From the NCBI GenBank assembly GCA_016293065.1, contig JAEDEY010000026.1, positions 1 through 23,282 on the forward strand: DNA of 23,282 nt, in the 5' to 3' direction. Numbering within the stretch: position 1 is the first letter of the stretch; each line of letters opens with the position of its first letter. The notes beneath the pieces are model-generated. The model was not told the DNA's origin. It saw only the letters and a program-made list of their open reading frames with translations, and made no database searches. Origin of the DNA: Bacteroidales bacterium. GTDB lineage: Bacteria > Bacteroidota > Bacteroidia > Bacteroidales > UBA3663. Both the position numbers and the translations under genes were made by a program. Below, piece after piece: positions 1 to 8,574 of this stretch.

Positions 1-3000
1 CTAGTTTTGGCATCATTACATCAGATATGACGAGATGGAACTTCTCGCGCTGAAGCAGAACCAATGCCTCCTCTCCATTAGTACAGCCTTGTACATGGAA
101 ATCCGACGAGAGCTCTCTTTTTATGTAGGACAGCATCTCTGGTTCATCATCGGCTACAAGAATTCGATATTTTGTCTTGGAAGACACATGTTCATCGATC
201 GAAAGTGATGAAGAAAACTCTTTTCGGCTTTCCGTCTTTTGATGCTTACTTTTCTCCATCTCGTTGAGATGATCGTTGCCAAGAGGAAGAATAACCGAGA
301 AAGTCGAACCAGTAGGCTCTTTCGTACTTGACAAGAGTTCTATGCGTCCGTGGTGCATATTCACTAACGTGCGAGTCAGATCGAGACCTATGCCAGAGCC
401 CTGTACATTAGTATCCTGTGCCGACCTGCTTCGATAGAATCGCTCAAAAATATGCGTCTGCTCGCTCTCATCTATACCTGGGCCGTTGTCAATCACATCA
501 ATCTGTACCCATTGAGCATCGAGCAAGCAAACCCTCATAGTTACCTTACCTCCCGTCTGGGTATATTTTATGGCATTCGACACCAGATTAATCACTATTT
601 TGTCGAAATAGTCACTATCAACCCATATTGGCAGGTGCTCAATATCGCCATGGTCATAGACAAAATCAATCTGCTTCAGACGAGCCTGTTCGATGAAGTC
701 GGCATAGACATTACCCAGCAGGTCAATGAGATTACACTCCGAAAACTGCAAGTATAGCACACCCTTATCAGCTTTTCGCAATGCAATCATCTGTTCCATC
801 AAGCGCAATATTCTGTTGGCATTGCGGATGATAGTAAGATAGGAATTCTGACGAGAAGGCTCGTTGTCGGAAGACAAGAGATTCCTCACCGGATCAATAA
901 TGAGCATCAGAGGGGTACGAATCTCATGAGTCAGGTTGATGAAGAAGCGTGTCTGTGCATCGTGCATTGCCTCTTGTTTTTCTGCAAGTAACCTATCATT
1001 CTTGTTGCGATAGTGTGCAAGAATTATAATAATCAAAAGCACAATGAAAGCAATAACTATGAGAATTAAGGCACTTAATGCCCATGTTGTCTTGTACCAA
1101 ACTGGACGTATGATAATATTCAAGACACGCTCTGTCGTTCCTCGTTGGCTGTTGACAGCCCTTACAGCAAAACGATAATGGCCTGAAGCAAGGTTTGAGA
1201 AAGAGACCGAATGCACACCAATTGGCAGTTTCTGCCACGGCTGATTATCTAACGAGTACTCAAACTGCATCTTTTCTGGACAGTTGAGTTCTTCTGTGCC
1301 GAAAAACAACGAGAAGGTATTGTCGTCGAAGTCAAGATTGATTTCATCGGTCTGAAAAATCGGGACATCGGTAACAGCCTTTTTACCCGACATTGTAGCA
1401 GTGGTGACATCCTCTCCATTGAGTGTCATAGCCACCAGACGCACATGCCATGGCTTATTTCCCGTCAAGACATCATTTGGCGAGAAATATGTGACACCAT
1501 TGTTTCCTCCAAACCAGAGCCTGCCCATCCTGTCAGCATAGGAAGACTTCTTGCAGAACTCATTCCCTTGCAAGCCATCGTCAGAGAAAAAGTTCACTAT
1601 CAAGCCAGAAGAGGGGTTGACTCTCGAAAGCCCCATATTGCTTGTCACCCATATCACGCCGGATTCATCGATTTGGATAGACGCAATCGACTGGCTTGGC
1701 AATCCTTCGGTAGTCGTATATCTTGACAATGTGTCACCATTCTGATTCATTCTGAACAAACCTGAACTTGTCGCGATCCATAGCGTCTCGTCTTCGTCGG
1801 CTTTGATGTCATAGACAATGGTTCGCTTCAGGAGTCTTCTATTCTTAAAGTCGGGGTTATGAACGTCAACATGCTCTAGTCCATCGTAAGAACCAGCCCA
1901 CAGATTTCCGTCTGAGGCAACATATATTGATGTCAACCATTTGTGTATATAAGGATTGACGTCATTTATACATCTTGCTTTTCCAGTATTATTGTCATAG
2001 TAGAATAGTCCATTTCCCATAGTCGCTACCCACAATTTTCCGAAATTGTCAGACTCTATGTCGAAAGCGTGCAAGACTTTTCCCTTATCTGACTTCATAA
2101 CATCAAAACTCATTGAGGCTTTAACTTGGTTGTAACATGCCACGCCCTGATTGGTGTCTCCTATCCATAGATTGCCATAATTATCTTCATGAAAACACGT
2201 CGCACTCGAAGGTTCCTTTAGATGAGTCTCCACCTTAAGGTCTTGATTCAAGATATATACACCATCTCCATCTGTGCTAATCCACATTTTGCCCTTGGCA
2301 TCTTGATAAATGGATCTCACGGGGCTATGTCCGATATTATCTGAATTGACGTATTGGTGCCCTATGATATTGAAAGGCGATAGATCGGCTCGAAGCATCA
2401 AGACTCCTTTTTGGGTTATGCTTAACCAATGATTTCCCTCTCGATCAGAAATGAACTGATTCACGTTACCATCAGGAAACAGCGTTTTGAGAATTTCAGA
2501 AACAGATGAATTGAGGGCTTTCTTCTTTCTGTCAAAAACTGCAGCAAACCCACAATCGCCCGACATATAAAGATATTCATTTCGCGACATGATCCGAATA
2601 TTGTTATGTGTAGGGAATGTTATATCTATCGGGAAAAAACTCTTTGATATCTGGTCAAGTTCCCAAAGTCCATTATCGGATGTCAGCACAAACACTGCTC
2701 CATCGGAAGAAACAGAAAAATCTGAAATACTGGTATTGCCAGAAGATACAACGAGCTCATAATCGGCAACAACTAAATCATTGTCGAGACAAAACAGAGT
2801 ATTCGAACCACTGTGAGATATCCATAGTCTTCCATCTTTGTCTTCCTGCATCTTATTGTAGTTTTTGAAATTCAGAGGCATATTCAATTTCTTAGCCTTA
2901 AGAATCTTTCCATCATAGTTCAAAGAATTGATTGAATAACCAACGGAATAGACCTTTCCTTTAGAAGAGCAGAACACATAGTTGGCATTATCCTTGAACT

Positions 3001-3367
3001 GACTACCATCCTCCCAAACGACGTTCGGAGAGAATGTGTCAGTGTTGTAGTCATACACTTGCACACCCATGTAAGTCGAAACAAATAAATGACCGTCGGA
3101 GTCCTGATCCAGAGAAGTAACGAAATCATGAGCCAATGACGTGTGGTCATTGTCCCGATGAACATAGGTCTTGAAACGAGCTCCGTCATACCTGACGAGC
3201 CCATTCTCGGTTGCAATCCAGAAGAAACCGTGACTATCCTGAAAAAGATATGAGATTGATGTGCTTGGCAATCCGTCTTCAGTGGTAAATAAACGGTACG
3301 ACTGTGCTGATACGGCATGTATCAGCATCTGAAACAAGACAATGAGGAAAAAGAGTCTGTTGGACAT
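1..3367 (-). CDS. Hybrid two-component system sensor/regulator (HTCS), C-terminus cut by window edge
   Basis: Reading the minus strand from the ATG at 3367 gives one uninterrupted frame of 1122 codons to the window edge. It starts with a signal peptide (MSNRLFFLIVLFQMLIHAVSA). Next comes a long two-component-regulator beta-propeller region with repeats such as GLPSTSISYLFQDSHGFFWI and LWFGGNNGV, then a Y_Y_Y domain (about 680-752) and one membrane helix (about 760-785). The histidine kinase follows: H-box FFINLTHEIRTPL with His814, N-box VSNAIKY (about 932), DNGPGI (about 962) and GSGIGL (about 991). It ends inside a receiver domain (from about 1067, VADDEPE) just after the likely phospho-acceptor Asp1116 (ISDVMMP). 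The family normally finishes with an AraC-type DNA-binding domain, which would lie left of the window. The propeller senses an oligosaccharide in the periplasm and the protein activates the adjacent PUL, here most likely the divergent susC-susD-GH115 genes. The ligand cannot be told from sequence. Confidence 0.95.
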   Translation of the reverse strand, partial: MSNRLFFLIVLFQMLIHAVSAQSYRLFTTEDGLPSTSISYLFQDSHGFFWIATENGLVRYDGARFKTYVHRDNDHTSLAHDFVTSLDQDSDGHLFVSTYMGVQVYDYNTDTFSPNVVWEDGSQFKDNANYVFCSSKGKVYSVGYSINSLNYDGKILKAKKLNMPLNFKNYNKMQEDKDGRLWISHSGSNTLFCLDNDLVVADYELVVSSGNTSISDFSVSSDGAVFVLTSDNGLWELDQISKSFFPIDITFPTHNNIRIMSRNEYLYMSGDCGFAAVFDRKKKALNSSVSEILKTLFPDGNVNQFISDREGNHWLSITQKGVLMLRADLSPFNIIGHQYVNSDNIGHSPVRSIYQDAKGKMWISTDGDGVYILNQDLKVETHLKEPSSATCFHEDNYGNLWIGDTNQGVACYNQVKASMSFDVMKSDKGKVLHAFDIESDNFGKLWVATMGNGLFYYDNNTGKARCINDVNPYIHKWLTSIYVASDGNLWAGSYDGLEHVDVHNPDFKNRRLLKRTIVYDIKADEDETLWIATSSGLFRMNQNGDTLSRYTTTEGLPSQSIASIQIDESGVIWVTSNMGLSRVNPSSGLIVNFFSDDGLQGNEFCKKSSYADRMGRLWFGGNNGVTYFSPNDVLTGNKPWHVRLVAMTLNGEDVTTATMSGKKAVTDVPIFQTDEINLDFDDNTFSLFFGTEELNCPEKMQFEYSLDNQPWQKLPIGVHSVSFSNLASGHYRFAVRAVNSQRGTTERVLNIIIRPVWYKTTWALSALILIVIAFIVLLIIIILAHYRNKNDRLLAEKQEAMHDAQTRFFINLTHEIRTPLMLIIDPVRNLLSSDNEPSRQNSYLTIIRNANRILRLMEQMIALRKADKGVLYLQFSECNLIDLLGNVYADFIEQARLKQIDFVYDHGDIEHLPIWVDSDYFDKIVINLVSNAIKYTQTGGKVTMRVCLLDAQWVQIDVIDNGPGIDESEQTHIFERFYRSRSAQDTNVQGSGIGLDLTRTLVNMHHGRIELLSSTKEPTGSTFSVILPLGNDHLNEMEKSKHQKTESRKEFSSSLSIDEHVSSKTKYRILVADDEPEMLSYIKRELSSDFHVQGCTNGEEALVLLQREKFHLVISDVMMPKL

Positions 3368-3391
3368 GACAAAGTAATCAAGATTAAGGAT

Positions 3392-3412
3392 TATTTAAAT
3401 AATGTATCAATC
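3392..3412 (-). repeat. Left arm of 21-bp inverted repeat (HTCS leader copy)
   Basis: On the minus strand this reads GATTGATACATTATTTAAAT plus one more A. It is identical to 3659-3679 on the plus strand. It ends 24 nt before the HTCS start codon and includes one TGATACA heptamer. Confidence 0.85.
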
Positions 3413-3418
3413 ATATTG

Positions 3419-3449
3419 CAAAAATATAGGTTTTTCTGTGAATAAACAA
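3419..3449 (-). promoter_or_regulatory. Candidate promoter of the HTCS gene
   Basis: On the minus strand a TATTTTTG (3426-3419) fits the Bacteroidetes -7 consensus TAnnTTTG. A TTG (3449-3447) lies 20 nt upstream of it, as expected for the -33 element. The predicted start, around 3412, gives a leader of about 45 nt. That would put the 21-nt shared repeat (3392-3412) at the very 5' end of the mRNA. Sequence-only inference. Confidence 0.5.
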
Positions 3450-3473
3450 TAAATATATAGTAAAAAATGTGAA

Positions 3474-3505
3474 AATGTATCATATTTGAAACACTATGAT
3501 ACATT
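3474..3505. promoter_or_regulatory. 11-bp inverted repeat, candidate HTCS operator
   Basis: AATGTATCATA (3474-3484) and TATGATACATT (3495-3505) are exact reverse complements separated by 10 nt. The half-site centres are 21 bp apart, two helical turns, which suits a dimeric regulator bound on one DNA face. The heptamer TGTATCA recurs at 3403-3409 and 3528-3534, as TGATACA at 3662-3668, and at 3318-3324 inside the HTCS coding start. The repeat lies about 60-90 bp upstream of the susC -33 element and upstream of the HTCS -7 box, where an activator would bind. Assignment to the neighbouring HTCS is inferred. Confidence 0.6.
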
Positions 3506-3564
3506 GAGAATGTGCCGTTTTTCAACTTGTATCATTTAACAACATTCATGTTTCTAAAATATTT

Positions 3565-3593
3565 TTTGTTCTCAACAAATAGCAATAACTTTG
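3565..3593 (+). promoter_or_regulatory. Candidate promoter of susC-susD(-GH115)
   Basis: TTTG at 3565-3568 (-33) and TAACTTTG at 3586-3593 (-7) are separated by 17 nt, fitting the Bacteroidetes sigma-factor consensus. Transcription would start near 3599, leaving a leader of roughly 108 nt before the susC ATG. The sequence after the -7 box, CACCGT, resembles that at the mannan-operon promoter (CGCCGT). Confidence 0.7.
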
Positions 3594-3623
3594 CACCGTC
3601 GGAATTTTGATGACCACGCATGT

Positions 3624-3646
3624 CTTCTGGTCGATAAGTCCAGAGG
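3624..3646 (+). other. Hairpin in the susC 5' leader
   Basis: CTTCTGG (3624-3630) can pair with CCAGAGG (3640-3646), 7 bp with one G-U pair around a 9-nt loop. Outer bases TGAC (3611-3614) and GTCA (3649-3652) can extend it. It lies about 25 nt into the predicted transcript and ends just before the shared 21-nt leader repeat. A role in translation or stability is possible but unproven. Confidence 0.4.
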
Positions 3647-3658
3647 TAGTCACAAATC

Positions 3659-3679
3659 GATTGATACATTATTTAAATA
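3659..3679 (+). repeat. Right arm of 21-bp inverted repeat (susC leader copy)
   Basis: It reads GATTGATACATTATTTAAAT plus one more A, the exact reverse complement of 3392-3412. It sits in the susC 5' leader and ends 27 nt before the susC ATG. Both divergent genes thus carry the same 21 nt at almost the same distance from their start codons. Confidence 0.85.
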
Positions 3680-3706
3680 CATTACTAATTCAAACATTAT
3701 CTATCA

Positions 3707-6700
3707 ATGAGAAATCGTTTTTTGCTACTATTTATGCTGATGGCATGTATAGTAAACTCGCTGGCTCAGAATATTCAGCGAGGAGTTGTGATTTCGGCTA
3801 CCGACAATGAGCCTATCATTGGCGCCACTGTTGTAGAGAAAGGATCTCTTAATGGCACAGTAACCGATGTTGACGGAAAGTTCAGTCTTTCTGTGAAGAA
3901 GAATGCTACTATTGTAGTGTCTTTTGTTGGCTACTCTTCAAAGGAAGTAGCATGCAACAGCAGCGAGCTCAAAGTGGTTCTTGAAGAAGACAGCAAATTG
4001 CTCGATGATGTAGTTGTTGTAGGTTATGGCACAATGAAAAAGAGCGACCTTACTGGAGCTGTAGTAAGTGCCAACATCAAGGCTTTTGAGAAATCGACCA
4101 ACACTAACCTCCTCCAGTCTCTCCAGGGTAGCGTCCCAGGCTTGAATGTAGGTCAGGCAAGTTCTGCAGGAAGCGACCCACAGATCTCTATTCGCGGTAA
4201 TACAACTATCTCCGGCAACTCAAGTGTGTTGATTGTCCTTGATGGTATTATCTACACAGGAGGCATATCGAGTCTCAACCCTGCCGACATTCAGAGCATC
4301 GACGTTCTCAAGGATGCTTCTGCCACAGCAGTATATGGTGCACAGGCAGCCAATGGTGTATTGCTCATTACAACAAAAAAGGGAGCAAAAGGCAAAGCTA
4401 AGGTATCGTTCTCAAGCAGCTACAGCCAGCAGACTCCTACCAAGAAACTCCGCACAATGAACCGAGAGGAAATGCTCAACTTCGATACTGAGTGCCTTTG
4501 GCTTTATTCTAAGACCGAGTCTTCTGGCTACACGCAGGCCAACCCTGAGTTCAAGATCTCGCAGCGTTTGCCAGACGCATGGATGACCGACGAACAAGGC
4601 AACATCATTGATGGAGATTATGATTGGTGGGATGACTTCACACGCGATGGACAGATACAAGAGAACAAGCTCAACATCTCTGGTGGAAGCGACAATATGT
4701 CATATCTCATTTCGGTAGGCAACACCACTCAGAAGAACTATCTTCTCAACGATGACTACAAGCGTAATTCTATCCGCGTCAACCTCGATATTCAGCCTAT
4801 CAAATGGTTGAAGGCTGGTATTCAGGCTTTTGGTTCATTCGAAAACCGCGACGGACAGGAGACATATCTTCCTTTCCTCATCGAATGCAGTCCACTCACA
4901 AAACCTTACGACGAGAATGGCGAGATGATTCATTATCCTGCGCACGATGCACGCGAGAATCCATATCATGGTTCTCTCGTTGACGACTATGACCGCACTA
5001 ACTCTTTCTTCGCTAACCTTTATGCTGAAGTCCAGTTACCTTTGAAGGGTCTTACCTATCGTGCAAACTTCGGTAACAACTACCGTATCAGCGAGCATAA
5101 CTATGCAAGCGAATTTGCAGAAAACAGTAATGGCTCTGCCTATAAGCATCATGGCACATACTATGACTATACTTTCGATAATATTGTCAACTATAGCAAC
5201 GACTTCGGAAAGCACAACGTAGGCGCAACTGTTGTATATGGTGCATCACGTCGCAAGTATATGTACACAGGAGCCGATGCCAAGCTCTTCCCTCGCATGA
5301 CTCTCGGCTACAACTCTCTCGAACTTGCTTCAACTCAGAATACAAGTTCCGATGCATGGCTTGAGACTTTGCTCTATCAGATGTATCGTGTCAACTATTC
5401 ATACGACGGACGCTATCTTGTGACTGCAACCGTGCGCCGTGATGGTTATTCGGGCTTCTCTGCCAACAACAAGTCGGCAGTCTTCCCTTCAGTTGCCCTT
5501 GGCTGGGTACTTACCAACGAAGAGTGGTTCAAGGTGCCAAGCCTCGACTACTTGAAACTGCGTGCAGGCTATGGTGTAAGCGGTAACCAGACAAGCCGTT
5601 ACTCATCATTGGCTCGCGTCAACTCAAGCATAGGCTATATCTTCGGTGATGGCGCTTCTTCAGGCGTTATGCGTCAGGAACTCGTGTCGATGGAGAACTC
5701 AAACCTCAAGTGGGAGAAGACTGGTGGTCTGAACTTCGGTATCGACTTTGCCGTGCTCAATAACCGTCTGAGCGGTAACATCGAGTACTATAAGACAACA
5801 ACCAAGGACTTGCTCTATGCTGTGTCTATCCCATCAATCACAGGTTTCACATCTATCATGTCGAATGTAGGAGAGATTGACAACCATGGCTTTGAGGTAA
5901 CTCTCAACTCGACCAACATCAAGAATGGCGACTTCGAATGGACATCTTCGTTCAACCTCTCGCTCAACCGCAACGAAATCAAGAAACTTGCAGGTCTTGA
6001 CAATGACGGTGATGGCAAGGAAGACGACCTCACATCTTCATCTCTCTTCATTGGCGAGTCACTCTCAGCCATCTATGACTATACTGTCGATGGCATCTAT
6101 CAGATCGGTGATGATATTCCTGAAGGTTACAACCCTGGAAACTACCGCATCAAGGATATCAACAACGATGGAAAGATTGACGAAGACGACCGCAGCATCA
6201 TCGGACGCACCGATCCTGGTGTGCGCATGGGCTTGCTCAACACATTCAAATACAAAGGCATTTCTTTGAGTTTCTTCCTCAACTCAGTATTGGGTGGAGA
6301 CAAGAGCTATATGGGAAAGAACTCTTTTGCAGAGCTTGTCAACGACAACACTCTCCGTCATAACCGCTTGACCGAGCAGGTTGAGAACTTCTGGACTCCA
6401 AGCAACCCTGATGGTATCTATGCAATGTATAATGCCAACCCTGCCATCAATCCTTATCGCTACGAGAACCGTTCGTTCCTCCGTCTGCAGGACATCACTC
6501 TTGCTTACGACCTTCCAAAGAAATGGATGAGCAAGATAGGAATCGAGAATGTCAACCTCTATGTGAGCGCCAAGAACCTTGCCACATTCACCAAGTGGCA
6601 CGGCTGGGATCCAGAACCAGACATGACATATAGCGACATCAATGGTCAGAGCCGCGTTACTGGTAGCTGCTACGACCACCGTCCTGTAATGAAGAGCGTC

Positions 6701-6727
6701 ACTATCGGTATCAACATCAATCTCTAA
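3707..6727 (+). CDS. SusC/RagA-family TonB-dependent outer-membrane transporter
   Basis: A 1006-residue protein of typical SusC length. A signal peptide (MRNRFLLLFMLMACIVNSLA) is followed by a carboxypeptidase-regulatory-like domain (about 25-90; GATVVEKGSLNGTVTDVDGKF). The SusC signature VVVGYGTMKKSDLTGAV (about 103-120) opens the plug domain, which contains VLDGIIYTGGISSLNPADIQSIDVLKDASATAVYGAQAAN-type sequence around 176-215. A 22-strand barrel is expected for the rest, ending SVTIGININL. With the SusD-like lipoprotein encoded 6 nt downstream it forms the TonB-energised import complex for an oligosaccharide. The neighbouring HTCS and GH115 suggest a glucuronic-acid-containing glycan, but the substrate is not readable from the sequence. 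Confidence 0.96.
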   Translation: MRNRFLLLFMLMACIVNSLAQNIQRGVVISATDNEPIIGATVVEKGSLNGTVTDVDGKFSLSVKKNATIVVSFVGYSSKEVACNSSELKVVLEEDSKLLDDVVVVGYGTMKKSDLTGAVVSANIKAFEKSTNTNLLQSLQGSVPGLNVGQASSAGSDPQISIRGNTTISGNSSVLIVLDGIIYTGGISSLNPADIQSIDVLKDASATAVYGAQAANGVLLITTKKGAKGKAKVSFSSSYSQQTPTKKLRTMNREEMLNFDTECLWLYSKTESSGYTQANPEFKISQRLPDAWMTDEQGNIIDGDYDWWDDFTRDGQIQENKLNISGGSDNMSYLISVGNTTQKNYLLNDDYKRNSIRVNLDIQPIKWLKAGIQAFGSFENRDGQETYLPFLIECSPLTKPYDENGEMIHYPAHDARENPYHGSLVDDYDRTNSFFANLYAEVQLPLKGLTYRANFGNNYRISEHNYASEFAENSNGSAYKHHGTYYDYTFDNIVNYSNDFGKHNVGATVVYGASRRKYMYTGADAKLFPRMTLGYNSLELASTQNTSSDAWLETLLYQMYRVNYSYDGRYLVTATVRRDGYSGFSANNKSAVFPSVALGWVLTNEEWFKVPSLDYLKLRAGYGVSGNQTSRYSSLARVNSSIGYIFGDGASSGVMRQELVSMENSNLKWEKTGGLNFGIDFAVLNNRLSGNIEYYKTTTKDLLYAVSIPSITGFTSIMSNVGEIDNHGFEVTLNSTNIKNGDFEWTSSFNLSLNRNEIKKLAGLDNDGDGKEDDLTSSSLFIGESLSAIYDYTVDGIYQIGDDIPEGYNPGNYRIKDINNDGKIDEDDRSIIGRTDPGVRMGLLNTFKYKGISLSFFLNSVLGGDKSYMGKNSFAELVNDNTLRHNRLTEQVENFWTPSNPDGIYAMYNANPAINPYRYENRSFLRLQDITLAYDLPKKWMSKIGIENVNLYVSAKNLATFTKWHGWDPEPDMTYSDINGQSRVTGSCYDHRPVMKSVTIGININL

Positions 6728-6733
6728 ACAATT

Positions 6734-8506
6734 ATGAAAAAGATATTATTATATACATTACTGGCTTCTGCCATGATGGTTGGCTGCAACGAAGACGATT
6801 TCCTTGAGGAAAAGGCTCTCGACTTCAATTCGGCATCCAACTCATACAATACTGCGGCCGACTTTACAGCTGCTACCAACGAACTGTATTACCTCACTCG
6901 CGAGCAGTATTACACTACTTACGACCGCACAACCGATCTTTCGAAGTTTGCCGACATGTGGATCACTGCCGATCCTCTGATTTCAAATGTCGTGTCAGAC
7001 CTTTCTCCTTCAGGCAGCATAGCCAAGTTCTATTGGGACAAGAATTATCTGCTCATTGCCCAGGCCAATACCATCATCAGTCGTTTGCCTAATTCTACTG
7101 CCCTGAGCGATGCTGAGAAGAGCGTTTATGAGGCAAAGGCGCGTTTCTTCCGTGCCCTTGGCTACCGCACATTGGTATATTTATATGGAGATGTGCCTCT
7201 CCAGCTTGATGAAGTGACAACTCCAAAGACCGACTATACTCGTGAGGCAAAGAGCACTGTTCTTGCCCAGGCTGTCGAGGATCTTGAGTTTGCAAGTGCC
7301 AATCTTCCTGAGATCAATGCAGTGAAAGATGGTGAGATCAGCAAGCCAGCAGCATTTATGCTTCTCTCTGAGCTTTATCTTGCAACAGGTGCCAACGACA
7401 AAGCTGCTTCGGCTGCTTCTTCGGTCATCAACAATCCAAATCTTGCTCTCATGACTGAGCGTTATGGCTCGCAGAAAGACGAGGATGGCGATGTCTTCTA
7501 TGACCTCTTCCGTCCAAACAACCAGAACCGTGCTTCTGGCAACAAGGAGGCAATTTGGGTTATCCAGTTTGAAACTAATGTCGAAGGCGGTGGCAACAAC
7601 ACAAGCCACTTCTTCTGGAATCCAGGCAGTTTCTGGGGCGAGCGTTTCTTTGCTCCACAGGTTGACAAATTCAAGATCATCAAGCCCGATGGCACCAACC
7701 TCCAGCTCTTCAACTGGCCAATCGGAGACATGACTGGTGGACGAGGCATCGGCACTCACTATGCAGTCGAACATCTCTATCGCGGAATATGGGCAGATGA
7801 CTTCAACGACATGCGCAATTCTGAATACAACTGGCCTCGTAAGTTCAAGGTACATCGTCCTGAGGTTCTGTCTTCTGATCCTGCCCTTGCTGCCGCAATG
7901 CCAGACGGCTATTTCGACCTTGAGAATACTGTCCTTCCTGAAGGCTACAGCATGGAAACAGGTTTTGGCGGTGGTGTCAATGCCACTACTCAGTTGCCTA
8001 ACCGATTCATGTGCGGCTATTCGACCAAGATGACAACTCCATTCCATCATCCAGCAGCCCAGTATGGCAATGCCTCGATCTATCAATTGGCAGGTACTGG
8101 TGGCAAGACATTTACTGATCAGTATTTCTTCCGTCTTGCCGAGGCTTATCTGCTTCGCGCCGAGGCTTATGTCAACATGGGCAAGAAGAGCGAGGCTGCA
8201 GCCGACATCAATGTGCTCCATGAGCGTGCCAAGGCAAAACCATGTACTGCCGACCAGATGACAATCGACTATATCCTCGATGAGCGTCTCCGCGAGCTGG
8301 TATGCGAAGAGAAGCGCCGTCTGACTCTTGCACGCACTGGCAAGATCTTCGAGCGCATTACTAAGTATAACCCATACTTCGATGCTGCTCATAGTGCCGA
8401 CAAGAAGGCTTACGATAGTCATTATGATCTGTTCCCAATCCCTATTTCTGCTATTCAGGCTAATAAGGATGGTGAATTAACCCAGAATCCTGGTTATAGT
8501 AACTAA
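6734..8506 (+). CDS. SusD/RagB-family glycan-binding surface lipoprotein
   Basis: A 590-residue protein with a lipoprotein signal peptide, MKKILLYTLLASAMMVGC, lipidated at Cys18. The N-terminal half has the SusD helical TPR-like features (NTIISRLPN, AKARFFRALGYRTLVYLYGDVPL, KPAAFMLLSELYLATG). The C-terminal part has the usual family sequence FRLAEAYLLRAEAYVNMGKKSEAAADIN and ERLRELVCEEKRRLTLARTG. SusD proteins cap the SusC barrel from the outer face and bind the polysaccharide. Six nucleotides separate it from susC, so the pair is co-transcribed and probably translationally coupled. A strong hairpin follows 38 nt after its stop. Confidence 0.96.
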   Translation: MKKILLYTLLASAMMVGCNEDDFLEEKALDFNSASNSYNTAADFTAATNELYYLTREQYYTTYDRTTDLSKFADMWITADPLISNVVSDLSPSGSIAKFYWDKNYLLIAQANTIISRLPNSTALSDAEKSVYEAKARFFRALGYRTLVYLYGDVPLQLDEVTTPKTDYTREAKSTVLAQAVEDLEFASANLPEINAVKDGEISKPAAFMLLSELYLATGANDKAASAASSVINNPNLALMTERYGSQKDEDGDVFYDLFRPNNQNRASGNKEAIWVIQFETNVEGGGNNTSHFFWNPGSFWGERFFAPQVDKFKIIKPDGTNLQLFNWPIGDMTGGRGIGTHYAVEHLYRGIWADDFNDMRNSEYNWPRKFKVHRPEVLSSDPALAAAMPDGYFDLENTVLPEGYSMETGFGGGVNATTQLPNRFMCGYSTKMTTPFHHPAAQYGNASIYQLAGTGGKTFTDQYFFRLAEAYLLRAEAYVNMGKKSEAAADINVLHERAKAKPCTADQMTIDYILDERLRELVCEEKRRLTLARTGKIFERITKYNPYFDAAHSADKKAYDSHYDLFPIPISAIQANKDGELTQNPGYSN

Positions 8507-8544
8507 TTAGTTTGTTTGGATAATAAATATTATTGTGTATCGAG

Positions 8545-8574
8545 AAGACGCTCTTTGTTTGAAAAGGGCGTCTT
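8545..8574 (+). terminator. Hairpin between susD and the GH115 gene (terminator or attenuator)
   Basis: AAGACGCTCTTT (8545-8556) pairs with AAAGGGCGTCTT (8563-8574), 12 bp with one G-U pair and a 6-nt loop. It is followed by only a short T stretch, so termination may be partial. It fits a step-down of expression after susCD, or an RNA end that protects the susCD message. No promoter-like TAnnTTTG is obvious between it and the GH115 start, so the enzyme gene probably depends on read-through. Confidence 0.65.

Noticed and set aside
7181..8422. 413-codon open frame antisense to the SusD-like gene
   Set aside because: It lies wholly within a certain susD frame, lacks recognisable domains, and is explained by the codon use of the sense gene.
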